From: Podila epigama
Taxonomy: Eukaryota > Mortierellomycota > Mortierellomycetes > Mortierellales > Mortierellaceae
Assembly (NCBI GenBank): GCA_015679605.1
Contig: JAAAVE010000092.1
Location: 22,172-34,098 of the forward strand
Length of the DNA: 11,927 bases
Direction of reading: 5' to 3'
Part shown: positions 1 through 7,763 of the stretch, piece by piece
Numbering within the stretch: the first letter of the stretch is position 1
How the letters are laid out: every line of letters starts with the position of its first letter
The notes under the pieces: generated by a model
What the model saw: only the letters and a program-made list of their open reading frames with translations
Databases searched by the model: none
Told to the model about the DNA's origin: nothing
Made by a program: the position numbers and the translations under genes

Positions 1-474
1 AAAAAAAAAAAAGGAAATCAAGGAGAGAGTGATCATGAATACAAAGGATGAACGGAGACGGGTGGGATTGAAGGTTGTTATTTTTATGACTGGTATGACT
101 GGCATAAACAAACAAACCATTCTACAAGACATGCGGGTGATAGGCGAGCAAGCTATGCTATGTTACCATGAAGAACATCTGGAGTAGTAGGATGGCTATG
201 TGGCTCTCGTATAATAGACTGGCTGGCTGGCTGTGTCATTACGATATGGCTGGCAACATGGTTGGTTGAAAGCCACGGTAGAGGGGAATTGAAGGGGGAG
301 ACACAAAAGGAGAGCAAGGAGGGAGAAGAGCCAAGACGTTCAAGAAAAAGCAAAAAAAAAGCAAAAGGGACAACACAATGATGGCTTGTCATGGATGGAG
401 AAACACCTTCCTAAACACATTCAAGAGAAAAAAAGCCATTTGAGATGGGAATGACGATTGACACTGGTGTGTGG

Positions 475-608
475 GACCATGGGGTGTTTTGTGTTGTGTT
501 GTATTGTGTTGTGTTGTGGTGAGTGGCAACCGTATTTTTCTTTTGTTGATGCTGTTGCAAGGACCATTGTGGGACCATTGTCTTGCTATTTTGCAAGACC
601 ATGACCAT
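475..608 (+). repeat. Cluster of five GACCAT motifs
   Basis: GACCAT occurs at 475-480, 562-567, 573-578, 597-602 and 603-608. The second and third lie in a tandem 11-base repeat (GGACCATTGTG, 561-571, then 572-582 with one change). TTGCAAG(G)ACC also occurs twice (555-565 and 591-600). A single inverted copy, ATGGTC, is at 981-986. This may be a local duplication or a group of binding sites. No factor can be assigned from sequence alone. Confidence 0.5.
484..520 (+). repeat. GTGTT-type pentanucleotide repeat
   Basis: A short imperfect tandem array of GTGTT/TTGTG units, interrupted once by TATT. On the opposite strand it reads AACAC. It looks like a simple microsatellite with no coding role. 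Confidence 0.7.
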
Positions 609-659
609 ATGGCCAAGGGTGATGGCCATGCCAGGCACCATAGCTTCACATGAGCCATC

Positions 660-745
660 TTTTGCTCACACTCACACTCACACTATCTCACTACTCACAC
701 TCATACCCACACTCACTACTCACTATCTCACTACTCACTCAAAAT
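660..745 (+). repeat. Imperfect CACTCA/ACTCACT repeat
   Basis: A pyrimidine/adenine array built from CACTCA, CACACT and CTACTCA units with scattered changes; guanine is nearly absent on this strand. It is the first of two such arrays upstream of the gene at 1407; the larger is at 1019-1250. Confidence 0.7.
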
Positions 746-867
746 TGCTTTACAGCCCTTGCCTAATGATGGACACATCTTGCCATGGACATGGTGTAGA
801 AAAGAAACAAAAAAACAAAAAAACAAAAAAAAAAGAAGCATAGACCGAGCACCCTTTAAAGTCCCTT

Positions 868-982
868 TCGACATTGGCCATCGACATTGGCCATCATCAT
901 ATCATGGGTATTCACAGGTCAGAACAGTAAAAAAAGAAAAAAGAGTATCCATAATACATGGTGCACGCATTCCATGGCCAAT
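868..982. promoter_or_regulatory. CCAAT-box cluster with 13-bp tandem repeat
   Basis: The 13-mer TCGACATTGGCCA is repeated exactly in tandem at 868-880 and 881-893. Each copy carries an inverted CCAAT box (ATTGG at 873-877 and 886-890). A direct CCAAT lies at 978-982. CCAAT is the core recognised by the fungal Hap2/3/5 (NF-Y) complex. The boxes lie about 425-535 bp before the ATG at 1407. The transcription start is unknown, so the regulatory role is inferred. Confidence 0.4.
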
Positions 983-1018
983 GGTCCTTGGTTTTCTTTT
1001 CTTGACCTCTTTCTTCTT

Positions 1019-1250
1019 CATCTCATTGACCCGCTCTTTCACCCTCACTCTTCTCATTCTTCACGCTCTCTCCACTCTTCTCACTCGCACTCGCACTCAC
1101 ATTCACCCGCACTCACATTCTCGCACACTCACGCATACTCACTCACACGCACTCACACGCACTAACACTCACTCACTCACTTCAACTTACCTCTCCATAC
1201 TCACATCTCCCTCACCTTTTCATCTATCATCAACCTCACACAACTCCCAC
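1019..1250 (+). repeat. CACTC-rich pyrimidine tract
   Basis: About 230 bases of degenerate CTCACTC, CACACTCA and GCACTCACA units, with very few purines other than A on the plus strand. Translated in any frame it gives His-Thr-Ser or Ser-Leu-Leu runs, so the open frame across it (in frame with the ATG at 1407) is best read as a by-product of composition. It probably lies in the promoter or 5' leader of the downstream gene. Confidence 0.65.
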
Positions 1251-1406
1251 TCAAGCCCTGCACCAACCCCCTCACAGCGTCTCAGCGCCAAACAACATAG
1301 TTCACCACCCTTGCATCCCAGCCACACTGGACTCGCTCACCTCTTCCTGGGCCTGGAAGGAAGCCTTTCCTGTTACACACCCGACCCTGGTTGGGAGTAC
1401 CTCAAC

Positions 1407-4400
1407 ATGGGTGCAAATGCAACAACAATCCTCAAGGCATCACTCTGGCTGCAGGCAGTACAGTTCCTTTTTTTTCTTTTCCTTCTTTCCTTCTGCCTCT
1501 CCTTGTTGCTTCAACCACCATCCGCTTCCACAATTCATAGGTTCATTGACAACTCTGACACTCTCTCACCCTCGCACATCATGATAATAATACACGAATA
1601 GGCATTTTTGCTGATACTCACTTCCATCCTGGCGGACACCTGCGCATGGGCTGGGGCTATTATATCCGGCACAGGATTCTGCTTTGTTACTATCGGGATC
1701 ATAGCAGCTCACAAGAAACGTCTCGGATACCTCTATTTTGTAATACATCAACTCTCTTTTCGTCCTTTTTTTTCCTTTTCCTTTTTTTTTTTTTTTGTTT
1801 TTTGTCAAATGACACACCCTGGCCGATTAAAACCAACAAAGACGAGTTTTCCGTTTCTACAAAAGAAAATGAAGGAAAAAAACTAACAACCCTATCCCTC
1901 TCATAGTATGCAACCTTGGTAGGTTTGTGGGAAATGCTGGCGTTGACCCACATCCTCATTATCCGTGGACTCATCGTAATACCACCAGAGATAATCGACC
2001 CTATCATTCTTGCAGGGCAACAACGAACAGTAGTAGCAGGCAGCAGCAGTACACAGACACAGACACAGACACAGACACAGGAGCCCTTAAAGATTGTGCT
2101 GCCCGTCTTGTACAGCCTTCATGGATGCGCCTGGTGCGTGTCCTTGGTCACTTTGGTGTCATTGCGTATGCGTGTGCGTGATCCCACCGTCGGTTTTGAG
2201 ATCCAGGACCCAAAACAACCTCACAGTCTAGAGATGAGTCGCAGCCAGAGCAATGCCAGTAACAACAACAACAGCAACAATAACAACAACAATAATAATA
2301 ATAACAATAATTCCTCCTCAAGGAACCAACACCTTTTCAACTTTCGACAGTCCGTCATCGCACCCCTTGGTGGTCCTGGAACGGTTGGTGCCTCAGGGGC
2401 TTCAGGAGCCGCTGCTGCTGCTGCTGTTGTTGCTGGTGCAGGGGCGGGACCAGGAGCAGGGATGGGCTCCACATCTTCCTCTCCCTTTTGGTCCGGGCCA
2501 GGAGAAATGTCACCGCTAGGACACTACAACAGCAAAGGCAAGGGGTCGCTGGCAGACCGGTACTCCAAAGACATTACTTCTGGTGCAATTTACATCCCCA
2601 GCGACCCCAGGATATCACAAGTAGTTGTCACTTTCAGGGAGGATGCAAACATGCCTGTCACAGCACCAGTACCACTTGTATTTTCATACCCACACGAGCA
2701 CCAGCACCAATATCAACACCAAAACCACCACACATCAACCACAACTACAACCACAATGACTACAGCATTAGCATCAGTATCACCATCAGCATCTCATATC
2801 ATCCAACCCTCAACATCGACATCGACATCAACTTCCATGGCAGACTCGACTACCATCTATATTACCAACCACAACTATCGACAGTCACGCCCACTCGAGC
2901 GCACATCAGACAAATCCGCGTCCAACAACGTCCAGAACGAAAGGAACCGTTATACCCTCTACATTTCCCCCTCTGACGAGTCACTTTCAGACATGATCTT
3001 CAAATCGTCCAACATTGGTCAGACTCATTTTGCATCCATGGCCGCGGGGGCAGTCATGGCCACATCTTCCGCATCTAGCCCTCCTTTTACTTCTCCTCTT
3101 GAGGAGCATCACAGCAATAGTGAGGACGAGCCACTTACCAGGAGTAATAGGATGGCAGCGGGTGACACTGGTAGCTCTATGAACGAGGGTCAAAACCTCG
3201 CCCGAATTCGTGCCACAGAAACAAAGGCGTCATTGACCCTCTCCTCGGACTCTTCCTCTGGCATTTCAGCACTCTCTAACGCGTCATCATCCTCGGAGAC
3301 TGAAGAACGCGAGGAAACGTCGATCAAGACAAACAAAATGGGGAGCCAGGAGGGTATCATAGCAGGACTAGCGCTCGTACATAGCCCAGAGGCTGGTCAA
3401 TCTGTCTTTGCAACGGAAAAAGAGGCAGCTCACCAAAACCTTCAACAGAAACACACCGAGTCGTCGCTAGACAGCACCTCGGACCCTGTTCTGAAGCAGT
3501 TTTCATACCAATCAACAGAAGCACGGGAAAAAATGTTGAGTGAACTTGACCAGAATTCTTCTTTTCATCAAGGTACACCCTTTTCAGGAACGAGGTTAGG
3601 CAATGCTGAACAAGGCGAAAAAGGCGACGAGGAGATATACCCACAATACAATATGGACCAGGGCAACAATAGTGACCTCTCTAACGACGCACAGCCCAAC
3701 ATGCAACCCAACTCTTCCGACTCATCACCGTCACTGTCGTCACTGTCGGAGAGATCCAGCAGGTATAAGAATAGTGGACACGACGATAATTCAGTCAGCA
3801 ATAGCAATAGCAATAGCAATAGTTTTACCCAGCGAAAACATGTCGCCATGGTTAGTACCGTTGAGCCCTCGCCTGAATCCTCTAAATCATCTTTATCTAA
3901 AGTGGCGACATCAACATCAGCACTCCCGTCGACACCAACCACATCGGTACCCCCACCAATGACATGTACAACACCAACAAGAGACGTAGCATCCGAGTCA
4001 GCAACAGCATCAATACCACCTCAAGGCTCAGCATCGACAATAGTGCCATCTCCAGTACCATATACTGCACCTCCTGTGGCTCCATTGAACTTCACGACCT
4101 CCTCTACTGCCGCAAATGTCTTTGCATCAACGACACCTACCTCGCCAAAGACCAAGTCGAGTCTGGCCTCGCTCCCTTTACGATTCTGGCGCGAACGGAG
4201 CAACAACACTTCTACGAGCGAAGGCATCAGTATCGATGCAATGCCCACTCCAGTGGCTTCCTTTACGCAGACCTATCTGGGCAATACGTTCTCCAAAAAG
4301 AAGAAACTACAAATCCCTACCATCGTGATCCATCCTGACGAAGAAGATGGTGAGGCACCCAGAGTGTTGTCACAGAGTGATATTGAATACTTGACGACCA

Positions 4401-4804
4401 TGCCCCCACCACCTTTGCGGCTATTGGTTCAGCCTTGGGATGAAGAAGAGGAAATGGAGGAAATGGAGGACGAGCGAGATATTCAACCGACGCATGTCTT
4501 GAGTCAAGCGTATGATTATGATGACTTGGATAGAGCAAAGTATCACCGCGAGAGATCAATGGATGGAATCATGGAGGAGGATGAAGAAGAGGGAGATGGA
4601 GATGGCAGTTTAGATTATGAAGACGATGATGGTGGTGACGCTGACAACGATGATGATGAAGATGATGGGCTCTTGGACCATCATGTGTACACTATTCCGA
4701 GTTACGACCCTTACGCTCTCGACGTTCCCATCGACCTCCAGTTTGACCTTCAAAACCTTGGACACAACAACCTCAAGAACAAGTCGACAACCCAGACATC
4801 ATGA
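1407..4804 (+). CDS. Four-TM protein with long disordered acidic tail
   Basis: Family not recognised. Proposed exons are 1407-1457, 1602-1739 and 1907-4804, giving about 1028 aa. The introns (144 and 167 nt, both phase 0) begin GTACAG and GTAATA. The second has a CTAAC branch site at 1883-1887, 19 nt before its AG. The ATG sits in a good context (A at -3, G at +4). Hydrophobic segments lie near residues 11-28, 32-53, 61-88 and 123-148, suggesting four membrane spans; the TM3-TM4 loop carries five Thr-Gln repeats. From about residue 150 the protein is Ser/Thr/Asn/Gln-rich and probably disordered, with a poly-Asn run (182-198), Ala- and Gly-rich runs, and Asn-Ser repeats. More complex islands are at about 277-313 (DRYSKDITSG, IPSDPRISQV) and 858-876 (KKKKLQ followed by IPTIVIHP). 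Two strongly acidic blocks (about 908-921 and 952-987) precede the end. A cytosolic tail acting as an interaction or phosphorylation platform is inference. Intron 1 is the weakest boundary, because its pyrimidine tract lies near the donor. Confidence 0.7.
2051..2080 (+). repeat. (ACACAG)5 coding microsatellite
   Basis: Five perfect hexamers within exon 3 of the membrane protein, encoding Thr-Gln repeats in the loop between the third and fourth predicted membrane segments. The unit is a multiple of three, so copy-number changes would keep the frame. Confidence 0.9.
2261..2311 (+). repeat. Poly-asparagine coding repeat
   Basis: A run of AAC/AAT codons interrupted once by AGC, encoding 16 Asn with one Ser (residues 182-198 of the membrane protein). 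The mixed codons, with AAC early and AAT later, suggest an older tract than a pure triplet expansion. Antisense it reads as a Leu run, which is not a gene. Confidence 0.9.
3797..3820 (+). repeat. (AGCAAT)4 coding microsatellite
   Basis: Four perfect hexamers encoding Ser-Asn repeats in the disordered tail of the membrane protein. It is a second frame-keeping hexanucleotide array in the same exon. Confidence 0.9.
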
Positions 4805-4817
4805 AGGAGTGTACTAC

Positions 4818-4823
4818 AATAAA
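4818..4823 (+). terminator. AATAAA polyadenylation signal
   Basis: A perfect AATAAA starts 14 nt after the stop codon of the membrane protein. It is followed by T-rich DNA (about 4846-4873), as expected around a fungal cleavage and polyadenylation site. Its use is inferred. Confidence 0.5.
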
Positions 4824-5140
4824 CAAACTGGAGGAATACCTATTTCTCCTTTTTTTCTTTTCTGTTTTTTTTTCCTGTTGTGCTTCCCTGATTCTCTGTT
4901 CACCTATCAATCTACTATGAAATAATGTGCCCATGGTTCGTGATCTTTCATGTCAAGTAACATAGGGTTGGGTCGGTCGACGCGTAAAAAAAAAAAAATA
5001 GATTCATGGATGCAAGGTACCATGACACGTGATCCAAAAGTCCATAGGATATGGTATGGTAGGATTTGGGAAAAATGATGGCTCCTGATACCAGGTCATG
5101 ATGATTATGATGATGGAACCAGGGAACCGTACGAAGTAGC
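4824..5140. other. Intergenic region before the tRNA gene
   Basis: No gene is seen. It holds a T-rich stretch (4846-4873), a run of 13 A (4986-4998) and GATGAT-like repeats near 5096-5117. It is the 3' flank of the membrane-protein gene and, on the minus strand, the trailer side of the tRNA gene. Confidence 0.6.
5071..5075 (-). terminator. Possible Pol III terminator (T5) of tRNA-Lys
   Basis: Read on the minus strand, this is the first run of four or more T after the tRNA. It lies 66 nt past the tRNA 3' end, much further than the usual distance, so either the trailer is long or termination uses a weaker signal. Confidence 0.3.
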
Positions 5141-5213
5141 CGCCCAACGTGGGGGTCGAACCCACAGCCTTCAGATTAAGAGTCTGACGCTCTACCGATT
5201 GAGCTAGCCGGGC
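5141..5213 (-). tRNA. tK(CUU): tRNA-Lys (anticodon CUU)
   Basis: A 73-nt minus-strand sequence folds as a full cloverleaf without an intron. The 7-bp acceptor stem (GCCCGGC with GTTGGGC) includes two G-U pairs. The D arm is GCTC/GAGC, the anticodon stem TCAGA/TCTGA with loop CTCTTAA (anticodon CTT), the variable loop has 5 nt, and the T arm is GTGGG/CCCAC with loop TTCGACC. The discriminator is G, and CCA is not encoded, as in eukaryotes. A box (TAGCTCAATCGG) and B box (GGTTCGACCCC) are intact. It decodes AAG, and it lies alone between two protein genes transcribed on the opposite strand. Confidence 0.97.
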
Positions 5214-5577
5214 TATTTCAACTTGAAAGTCTTGATTCTGGATCCGCCAGGTTCCGACAAGTCATTCATTCTCCTTCGATGAATATTCACGTGATATATA
5301 TTTGGTGGCGGTGGACACACTTGGTGGTAGTTTAAGGAGCAAGTTTTTCTGGGTTGGAGGGTTATTTAGTTTGTCAACCTGCTGGATTGTAGGAGTAAGC
5401 TGGGTGACATTTCCAAAATCTATCTAGTCTATACGAAACGCTCGAGGGTTTACGTGCCTTGAAGTCGAGTCTATGACCTTGAAGCCCAGTTGACTAGGTT
5501 GTGCAATTACGAGAGAACACACTCCTCCATGGCATAGATACAAACACAACCATGAGCATATATCTACATTGAGAGTG

Positions 5578-5591
5578 TCTCTCTCTCTCTT
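5578..5591 (+). repeat. (TC)7 dinucleotide repeat
   Basis: A short perfect dinucleotide tract in the intergenic region, 53 bp before the (GT)10 tract. Confidence 0.8.
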
Positions 5592-5644
5592 GCTCTGTTT
5601 GTATGAATGTATGAAGGATGGATAACTGTTTGAATACAAACAGC

Positions 5645-5664
5645 GTGTGTGTGTGTGTGTGTGT
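5645..5664 (+). repeat. (GT)10 dinucleotide repeat
   Basis: Ten perfect GT units about 300 bp upstream of the PRO1 start codon. The tract is likely to vary in length between strains and can adopt Z-DNA in principle. Confidence 0.9.
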
Positions 5665-5707
5665 GGTGCTGTTGTAAAATATAGTTTTGGTCCAAAGGGT
5701 CCTTTCC

Positions 5708-5714
5708 TGAGTCA
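5708..5714 (+). promoter_or_regulatory. Gcn4/CPC1-type site TGAGTCA upstream of PRO1
   Basis: An exact match to the bZIP consensus TGA(C/G)TCA lies 256 bp before the PRO1 start codon. In fungi this motif is bound by Gcn4/CpcA, which raises amino-acid biosynthesis genes during starvation. A proline-pathway gene is a sensible target, but a 7-mer can occur by chance. AP-1-like factors (Yap) recognise related sites. Confidence 0.4.
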
Positions 5715-5860
5715 CAATGATTTTCCTTTGAGGAAATTACCCGAGTCTGTTTTGGTCACTGCAAAAAGCTTAAAACAGCTTTTATCTTATTTTCCTTTCA
5801 TTGACCGTGGCATTTTCTGTTGACATTCATTCATTCATCACAATCAAAGAAAACAAATCA

Positions 5861-5969
5861 CCAATCACCTCTTTTTTTTTGTACCTGCCCACTTTGGTGT
5901 CTCTCTCTCTCTCTCTTTCTTTCTTTTCTTTTCTTTCTCCTTCTTCTCCTTCTTCTTCTTCTCTCATCA
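5861..5969 (+). promoter_or_regulatory. PRO1 proximal promoter: CCAAT box and CT tract
   Basis: CCAATCA starts at 5861, about 105 bp before the ATG. From 5900 to 5965 the plus strand is almost pure C and T (CT repeats, then TTCTTCTCC-like units) and runs to within five bases of the ATG. CT-rich tracts just upstream of start codons are common in filamentous-fungal core promoters and often mark transcription starts. Use here is inferred. Confidence 0.45.
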
Positions 5970-7763
5970 ATGTCCTCAGCTTCACATTCACTCACCGACC
6001 AAGAAATGGCAAAGCACCGAGACAAGGACAAGCACTCCCCAAAGCCCTCCGCCCATGGTCAGCGGGGTTTGAGCAGATCTTCTTCCAAGGACTCGCTCAC
6101 AATCGTCATCAAGCTCGGCACATCCTCCATCTGCGACGAAGTCACCCACTTTCCTCTCCTCTCCACCTTGTCCCTGATTGTCGAAACCATCCTCAAACTC
6201 AAAGCTCAGGGTCATCGCGTCGTGCTCGTCACCAGCGGAGCTATTGGTGTCGGTCTCCGACGACTTAACCTTGCCTCCAAGCCCAAAGAACTTGCGCAAG
6301 TCCAGGTATAGCCTTCCTCTTTATCATGATCAATATACATGTATATGCTCTATATCACCACACGACTACTACACACCTAGCCTGGCCTGGTGACCAATCT
6401 GATTAACCACGCACTGTTCACCTGCACACTACGTTCACCTGTTAGGCCATCGCAGCAATAGGTCAGGGACGACTCATGAGCTTGTACGACGATCTCTTTA
6501 GCCAATTCAACCAGCCCATTGCACAAATCTTGTTGACAAAGAACGATCTCGCCGATGTGAGTAAACTGGATTGCTTATCATTTGACATATGCATATGTGG
6601 CTGGATCTGGTTCCGAGGGCGATTTCAAAGAATAGAGCGGAAGAAAAAAAATTTTTTTTTATTCAACTGACTGATGGATTGTCCATATCTGATGTGAGAA
6701 TAGAGAACACAATACTTGAACGCCTGCAATACCCTCGATGCCTTGCTCGAGATGGGTGTTGTCCCAATCGTGAATGAGAACGATACGATCAGCGTCTCTG
6801 AGATCCGTTTTGGCGATAACGACACTCTTTCAGCAATCACAGCAGGAATGATCCACGCTGACTATCTCTTCCTCATGACCGACGTCGATTGCCTTTACAC
6901 AGACAACCCAAGAACAAATCCCAGTGCAAAACCTGTTCTTGTTGTAGACGATATCGCCGCCCTAAAGGAAAAAGGTAAGGCGCTTGGTGTGATGCAAGGT
7001 CATTGCAGTGTTTGTTGTTGCTATGGTGGTAGTGGCGGCGGTTGTTCCAATATGGAAAAGAATCTCAAATTTGCTTTATTGTTGCTTTCATCAATAAATA
7101 GTATCCGTAGCTACAGCAGGATCATCACTCGGGACGGGCGGCATGGTTACAAAACTGATTGCTGCCGAGTTAGCAACAGCAGCTGGAGTTACCACAGTCA
7201 TTACCAGAGGGTCGACACCTCAGCGCATCTTTCAAATCATCTCTGAACCAATTCAACATACGGGATCTGCATCACCCAAACAAGAGTCCACGGAAACATC
7301 GACTGTGACAGCGCCAACGGCTTCAGTATTAGTCGAGACAATGCCGCTCCACACCAGGTTCTTGGCAAAGGATAACCCCATGGTCGACCGCAAATGGTGG
7401 ATTCTTCATGGACTGCATGCAGCTGGTACGATTTATATTGACCATGGAGCATACAAAGCCATCACCAATGCTAGCCAGAAATCGTCTCTGTTTTCGGCGG
7501 GTATTGTTGGTTGCAAGGGCACGTTCGTGGCCCAACAGAGTGTCCGGGTTGTATACAAGCCCAAGAAGGAAGAGTCGTCCACAGATCAAACTGAACCCGA
7601 AGAAATTGAAGTGGGCAAGGGTCTGGTGAACTATGCAAGCCACGAGATCCTACGCATCATGGGCTGCCACAGCCGGCAGATTGTCGAGCGGCTTGGCTAT
7701 GCAGATGCCGAGTGTGTCATCCACCGTGAAAATCTCACACGAACCAAGCTCACCAAACCATAG
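5970..7763 (+). CDS. PRO1: Glutamate 5-kinase (gamma-glutamyl kinase)
   Basis: Catalyses ATP-dependent phosphorylation of glutamate to glutamyl 5-phosphate, the first committed step of proline synthesis, in the cytosol. Exons are 5970-6305, 6446-6556, 6704-6974 and 7102-7763, giving 459 aa (yeast Pro1 has 428). The first two introns are phase 0 and the third phase 1; donors are GTATAG, GTGAGT and GTAAGG. The amino-acid kinase domain spans about residues 43-290: VIKLGTSS (46-53), [13 protein letters not shown] (87-99), [20 protein letters not shown] (173-192), [13 protein letters not shown] (207-219) and the glycine loop [11 protein letters not shown] (247-257). The C-terminal PUA domain (about 345-445) carries an acidic insert near 394-410. 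The kinase is not fused to glutamyl-phosphate reductase, unlike animal and plant P5CS. The first ATG has weak context (T at -3). Met13 at 6006 (G at -3, G at +4) is a good alternative start giving 447 aa. Confidence 0.95.

Larger units (their letters stand above)
1..1406. other. Non-coding low-complexity upstream region
   Basis: I see no convincing gene here. Open frames exist on both strands, but their translations are low complexity (runs of His-Thr-Ser, Lys-Asn, Leu-Phe) made by CACTC-, AAAC- and CT-rich DNA, and they have no recognisable domain. The stretch holds GTGTT repeats, a GACCAT cluster, imperfect CACTCA repeats, CCAAT boxes and a long pyrimidine-rich tract, each listed separately. 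It probably contains the promoter and 5' leader of the gene starting at 1407. The left edge is a run of 12 A. Confidence 0.6.
5214..5707. other. Intergenic region between tRNA-Lys and the PRO1 promoter
   Basis: No gene is supported. Short open frames on the minus strand (about 5424-5715) are low complexity and cross the microsatellites. Contents are mainly unremarkable sequence plus a (TC)7 tract at 5578-5591 and a (GT)10 tract at 5645-5664. Confidence 0.6.

Noticed and set aside
153-658. Minus-strand open frames of 76-89 codons near the left end
   Set aside because: They are low-complexity, overlap one another in different frames, and cross the GTGTT repeat, with no splice or start context supporting a gene.
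1464-1530. A strongly hydrophobic Phe/Leu segment after residue 17 of the membrane protein
   Set aside because: It is the translation of an intronic pyrimidine tract. Reading on reaches a stop at 1599-1601, while splicing 1457 to 1602 keeps the frame and gives a sensible membrane segment.
759-1601. A 280-codon open frame rich in His, Thr, Ser, Leu and Phe that is in frame with the ATG at 1407
   Set aside because: It begins at a TTG and is held open by CACTC and pyrimidine-tract composition, with no domain. An in-frame ATG at 981 could extend the membrane protein by 142 residues, but the His-Thr repeats argue against it, and the ATG at 1407 has good context.
2221-2472. Minus-strand open frame with a long Leu run
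   Set aside because: It is the antisense shadow of the poly-Asn and Ala/Gly coding repeats on the plus strand.
3568-3942. Minus-strand open frame of 124 codons with a Leu run
   Set aside because: It is antisense to the Ser/Asn-rich tail, with no recognisable domain or independent start signals.
5764-5783. Small inverted repeat AAAAGCT/AGCTTTT with a 6-nt spacer
   Set aside because: The stem is only 7 bp and AT-rich, so it is likely chance in an AT-rich promoter. It is neither a Pol II terminator nor a clear operator.
6975-7101. PRO1 reading frame staying open through intron 3 (Cys- and Gly-rich)
   Set aside because: GTAAGG and an AATAG acceptor give a phase-1 join that restores the conserved SSLGTGG loop. 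Retaining the 127-nt segment shifts the frame.
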